This document shows positions 32,673 through 35,495 of a stretch of 35,495 bases of DNA, one piece after another. Origin of the DNA: Oscillospiraceae bacterium (GTDB taxonomy: Bacteria > Bacillota > Clostridia > Oscillospirales > Ruminococcaceae); contig JAFUHM010000007.1 in NCBI GenBank assembly GCA_017468865.1, positions 1-35,495 of the forward strand. The letters run 5' to 3'. Numbering within the stretch: position 1 is the first letter of the stretch; every line of letters starts with the position of its first letter. A program made the position numbers and the translations under genes. The notes below the pieces were generated by a model, which saw only the letters and a list, made by a program, of their open reading frames with translations, had not been told where the DNA came from and made no database searches.

Positions 32673-33350
32673 TCAATCCTCCAGCATATAACCAAGTCTC
32701 CATACGGTCTTTATATACTTTGGCCGTGCGGGATCATCCTCCAGCTTTTCTCTCAGCCAGCGTATGTGTACAGTAAGAGTGGAAGGCTCTACCTCGGAAA
32801 ACGGGCCCCAGACATCCGATAGCAGCTTTTCCTTTGGTATGGCTGTATTCTTGTTTTTGCACAAGGTCACAAGAAGATCGTATTCTCTCTGGGCAAGAAC
32901 GATATTCCTGCCGTCCTTTGTCACTGTTCTTGCAGATGTGTTCACGGACACATCTCCGAATGTGTATCTATCCTCATTTGTACCGTAGACACGGCGCATG
33001 AGAGCATTTATCCTTGACAACAGTTCTTTCATGGAATACGGTTTGGGGATATAATCATCACCGCCTGTGTCAAACCCCGTTATCCTGTCATCCTCCGCCG
33101 TGCGTGCGCTGGCAAAAATGACAGGCACCTGAGATACTCTGCGAAGTTCCCTGCATATTTCAAGTCCCGTGCTGTCCGGTAGGTTTATATCAAGCAGAAC
33201 AAGGTGATAGCTCCTCTGGGAGAGCAGTTCATATGCAGCTTCAGCACAGTCGGCACATTCTGCGGTATATCCGCATCCGCCAAGCATCTCTGCGATTATA
33301 TATGACAGATCCCTGTCATCATCCACGATAAGTATGCGCTTTTTATCCAT
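32673..33350 (-). CDS. OmpR/PhoB-family response regulator
   Basis: The 225-residue regulator: acidic pair D10-D11-D12, phosphoacceptor Asp54 in VLLDINLPD, Lys in YIPKPYSMKEL, then a winged helix (about 128-225) with SEVEPSTLTVHIRWLREKLEDDP and YIKTVWRLGYM. It controls the operon it heads (inference). Start choice is uncertain: ATG 33350 gives the standard N-terminus DKKRILIVDDD but has no ribosome site. An in-frame ATG at 33443 would add 31 residues and lies 13 nt past the predicted transcription start, also without a site. The leader contains GGGAGG without a matching start. Confidence 0.93.
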   Translation of the reverse strand: MDKKRILIVDDDRDLSYIIAEMLGGCGYTAECADCAEAAYELLSQRSYHLVLLDINLPDSTGLEICRELRRVSQVPVIFASARTAEDDRITGFDTGGDDYIPKPYSMKELLSRINALMRRVYGTNEDRYTFGDVSVNTSARTVTKDGRNIVLAQREYDLLVTLCKNKNTAIPKEKLLSDVWGPFSEVEPSTLTVHIRWLREKLEDDPARPKYIKTVWRLGYMLED

Positions 33351-33462
33351 ATCATCATTGTGTTTCAGGCACGGTCTGTAAGCGTGACGCTCCGGCTGAT
33401 CAATGCAGACCGAGAAAGAAACAGTATTTCCTCCCGTGTTCATCTATATTGGGTCTTATTAG

Positions 33463-33491
33463 ATTATAGCAGATGCAGGCTGTACAGTCAA
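33463..33491 (-). promoter_or_regulatory. promoter of the two-component/ABC operon
   Basis: On the minus strand TTGACT (33491-33486), 17-nt spacer, TATAAT (33468-33463). CAGTCAA (33485-33491) and TTGACTG (33509-33515) form an inverted repeat over the -35, a possible regulator site. Confidence 0.75.
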
Positions 33492-33581
33492 GAGCTTTGA
33501 TGCGGCAGTTGACTGCACGATACAATGCGAAAGCTTTGGCAGCCATCCGCACATACCTGCTTTATCCCATGAAAAATTGTC

Positions 33582-33610
33582 TTGACTATGTGACGAAAAA
33601 ATGATATAAT
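33582..33610 (+). promoter_or_regulatory. promoter of the double-zinc-ribbon gene
   Basis: TTGACT (33582-33587), 17-nt spacer, extended -10 TGA-TATAAT (33602-33610). Confidence 0.8.
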
Positions 33611-33633
33611 GAAGGAAAAGGGGTCGTGAGAAA

Positions 33634-34947
33634 ATGGAATTTGATATTGATGCAAACAGTTCTCTGAGAAAAAAGTTCAACAGTTTTTACGGGCAGCTCT
33701 CAGGATGGAGCAGCGGCGGAAAGGTACCCGATCTTGCAAGTCAGGATCTGCGCAGGACTATGGAATTGCAGCAGCAGCACTGGAAGTCACTCGGTCTGAA
33801 GGTGTGCTATCGATTCAAAAGAAGACAGAACGGCTCAGCTGATGTCGCAAACCTCGCATATAATGACAGGGTATTTGAGAACCGTTTCCTTGCAGGTCAG
33901 AAAGAGCTCACAACGACCATCACAAGCGGAGGGCGGACTGTCTACGAGCGTAAAAACAGTGCCACGATGTCAGTCGTCATACAGGATCTGCTGAAAGGAT
34001 GCCAGCCGCCTCCAGATATGCCTCTGTGCTGTCCCCACTGCGGCGGTCCTGCCACGATAGAGCAGCTTGCAGCAGGCTGTCCCTATTGTGATACGCATAT
34101 CATCGTGAATGAATTCTACCCGAGGATCACAGACTATGACATAGACAAGCACCCCGAAGACAGCAGCGGCCGCAGGTTAAGGGAGTTTCTGCTGTGTGCT
34201 GTGATAGGCATCGTGATCTCACTTCTTGCCATACCGTTCTATGATGATATCGCACATCTGCTCATGTCGTTGATGGGAGATCTTCCAAGGGATCTGCCAA
34301 AGGATAATCCAATGGATTATCCTTTAGCTGCTCCCGATCAGCCCATACTTCCCGGTGCAGTTCTTGCAGGTGTGGTGCTCGGCTTTGGTATGTGGTTCCT
34401 GTGGAAGCTGTTCAGCATCTTTGCCAGGATGGGCAAAGAACTCCTCGGAACGGGGAAGGTCGCAAGGTCGCTCATCTTCCGCAATGAGATGCACAAGATC
34501 GACCCCATGTTTTCAAGCGAATACTTCCGTGACAGAGCGATGCACCTGTTCCGCATGGCGGCATACAGCAAGGATCCGAGCCTGTTCAGCTCCTGCGAGT
34601 GCAGCCGTCCCGCATCGTGGGATACCGTGATAGACGCATCGCTACACAACCTCGGAGTAGACAGCTATCGTATCCGTGGAAATGACTGCACTGTTGCCGT
34701 CACTCTTTATACGGACTGCCTTATCTATCGCAGGGGCAGGATCAGTTCAAGGCTGAAGAAGATCCGCATGAAACTCAGGAAGACCGTCACCGCCCCGACC
34801 GATCTGGGCTTTTCCGTCAGGGCAGTAAGCTGTCCCTCCTGCGGAGCCAGCTTTGATGCGGAGCAGGTGAGCAGCTGTCCGTTCTGTGGCAATAAATATG
34901 ATCTGTCAAAATATGACTGGGTACTTACCGATATCCGTCAGGCTTAA
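33634..34947 (+). CDS. membrane protein with two zinc ribbons (TIM44-like?)
   Basis: I do not recognise a clear family, though the build recalls Firmicute zinc-ribbon proteins annotated as TIM44-like. Residues 1-120 are soluble and basic. A first four-Cys ribbon lies near 128-152 (CPHCGG...GCPYCD). Two membrane helices (about 183-206 and 241-265) are linked by a Pro/Asp-rich loop. Residues 275-395 form a mixed domain with YFRDRAMHLFRMAAYS, the part that resembles TIM44-like folds. A second ribbon is near 401-425 (CPSCGA...CPFCGN). No signal peptide. The ribosome site is weak or distant (AAGGGG, 33618-33623). Soluble parts should face the cytoplasm on both sides if two helices are correct. Function unknown. 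Confidence 0.8.
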   Translation: MEFDIDANSSLRKKFNSFYGQLSGWSSGGKVPDLASQDLRRTMELQQQHWKSLGLKVCYRFKRRQNGSADVANLAYNDRVFENRFLAGQKELTTTITSGGRTVYERKNSATMSVVIQDLLKGCQPPPDMPLCCPHCGGPATIEQLAAGCPYCDTHIIVNEFYPRITDYDIDKHPEDSSGRRLREFLLCAVIGIVISLLAIPFYDDIAHLLMSLMGDLPRDLPKDNPMDYPLAAPDQPILPGAVLAGVVLGFGMWFLWKLFSIFARMGKELLGTGKVARSLIFRNEMHKIDPMFSSEYFRDRAMHLFRMAAYSKDPSLFSSCECSRPASWDTVIDASLHNLGVDSYRIRGNDCTVAVTLYTDCLIYRRGRISSRLKKIRMKLRKTVTAPTDLGFSVRAVSCPSCGASFDAEQVSSCPFCGNKYDLSKYDWVLTDIRQA

Positions 34948-35024
34948 ATATGAGGGGAAAAGCCTGACAAGACCGCTTCAGGCAGTATAGACACGGATCG
35001 GTTCATAAAAGGGGGAAAAGAGAT

Positions 35025-35468
35025 ATGAATGATCTGGAGTTTAACAATAAAAAGCAATGCGGACTCTGGCTCATGCTGGTTGGCGCAGTGATCGTGATAT
35101 CGGATATATTGGGCGGCAGTTTTCTTATCAATCCGATCATTTTCCTGATAGGTTACTACATATGCTTTTTCAGTGTAAATGTCAATAAAAAAGTCAGAGA
35201 AAAACTGTCTCAGGGGCCAATATCCAAATTCCAGATAAAAATGATATATGTATCCTTAGCTTTGCTGTTTGTATTAATGTTCGGCATTGCCGGTCCTTTT
35301 ATACCCGGATGGAATTGGAGATTGATCTGGCTTGGTATATTTTTGGCAACTGCGATCCATTTTATCCCCTGGTTTTTTATCCACGGCCGGAGTATGGTGA
35401 TACTGGCAATAACCGATATCGTTATATGTGTGATCGGCTCAAAGCTTGCTTTTAACAAGCAAGCGTGA
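35025..35468 (+). CDS. small four-helix membrane protein, unknown
   Basis: The 147-residue protein has four predicted helices (about 12-28, 35-50, 72-92 and 100-115, possibly a fifth at 122-140) and a short basic loop (NVNKKVREKLSQG). No motif is recognised. GGGGG followed by AAAAGAGAT lies before the ATG. It follows the zinc-ribbon gene after 77 nt and may share its transcript. The sequence is richer in A/T and rare codons (TTA, ATA) than its neighbours, which could mean recent acquisition. The end overlaps a hairpin GCTTGCTT/AAGCAAGC (35444-35451, 35457-35464). Confidence 0.75.
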   Translation: MNDLEFNNKKQCGLWLMLVGAVIVISDILGGSFLINPIIFLIGYYICFFSVNVNKKVREKLSQGPISKFQIKMIYVSLALLFVLMFGIAGPFIPGWNWRLIWLGIFLATAIHFIPWFFIHGRSMVILAITDIVICVIGSKLAFNKQA

Positions 35469-35490
35469 GCCGTAGGCTCACTTCCGTTCA
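35465..35490 (+). terminator. hairpin at the end of the last gene, possible terminator
   Basis: GTGAGCC/GGCTCAC (35465-35471, 35475-35481) with loop GTA overlaps the stop codon; TTCCGTTC follows, a weak U tract. The window ends at 35495, so context is missing. Confidence 0.4.
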
Positions 35491-35495
35491 GTGGG

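Overview
The window looks like a chromosomal segment of a Gram-positive anaerobe of the Clostridia, most like Ruminococcus or other Oscillospiraceae. The grounds are strong AGGAGG-type ribosome binding sites, TTGACA/TATAAT-type promoters with 17-bp spacers, a T-box leader upstream of pheS, an electron-bifurcating NfnAB pair, a PheB-type ACT protein next to homoserine dehydrogenase, a CmpB-family membrane protein and YesM/YesN-type two-component genes. The species assignment is inference. No transposase, phage gene, CRISPR array or rRNA was seen.

Layout. 1-300: the 3' end of an unidentified gene and a minus-strand tRNA-Gly(CCC) with promoter and terminators. 380-2210: a pheB-like ACT gene and hom. 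2258-3470: a CmpB-family membrane protein with an 11-residue-repeat coiled coil. 3492-4983 (minus): a chemotaxis-type transducer without an extracellular sensor. 5077-5982: tpiA. 6045-8434 (minus): a 96-residue small protein, guaB and mscL. 8695-11044: a dihydroorotase fused in frame to OMP decarboxylase. 11159-14557: a YesM-like sensor kinase, apparently starting at AUC, and its YesN/AraC regulator. 14684-16927: nfnA and nfnB. 17029-18284: an AraC regulator overlapping a Nudix hydrolase. 18366-23353: a Phe T-box leader, pheS, an unknown membrane protein, and pheT.

23363-25649: a LysR regulator divergent from a small protein and an alpha/beta hydrolase with a Cys nucleophile, with a T-N11-A operator between them. 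25670-27652: a MarR/hydrolase operon divergent from a cyclophilin-like lipoprotein, with a large inverted repeat between them. 27720-28302: an XRE/zinc-ribbon regulator. 28366-33491 (minus): a four-gene operon of response regulator, histidine kinase, ABC ATPase and FtsX-type permease. 33582-35468: a membrane protein with two zinc ribbons and a small four-helix membrane protein.

How it fits together. Most of the window is housekeeping metabolism (threonine/methionine entry, glycolysis, GMP and UMP synthesis, NADPH supply, Phe-tRNA charging) interleaved with small sense-and-respond modules. The most unusual points are the PyrC-PyrF fusion with a plausible internal start, the membrane protein between pheS and pheT, the apparent AUC start, the 96-residue peptide with a Gly-Gly motif, and the protein with zinc ribbons at both ends. 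I see no clearly new multi-gene system. Those loci are the best places to look for one.
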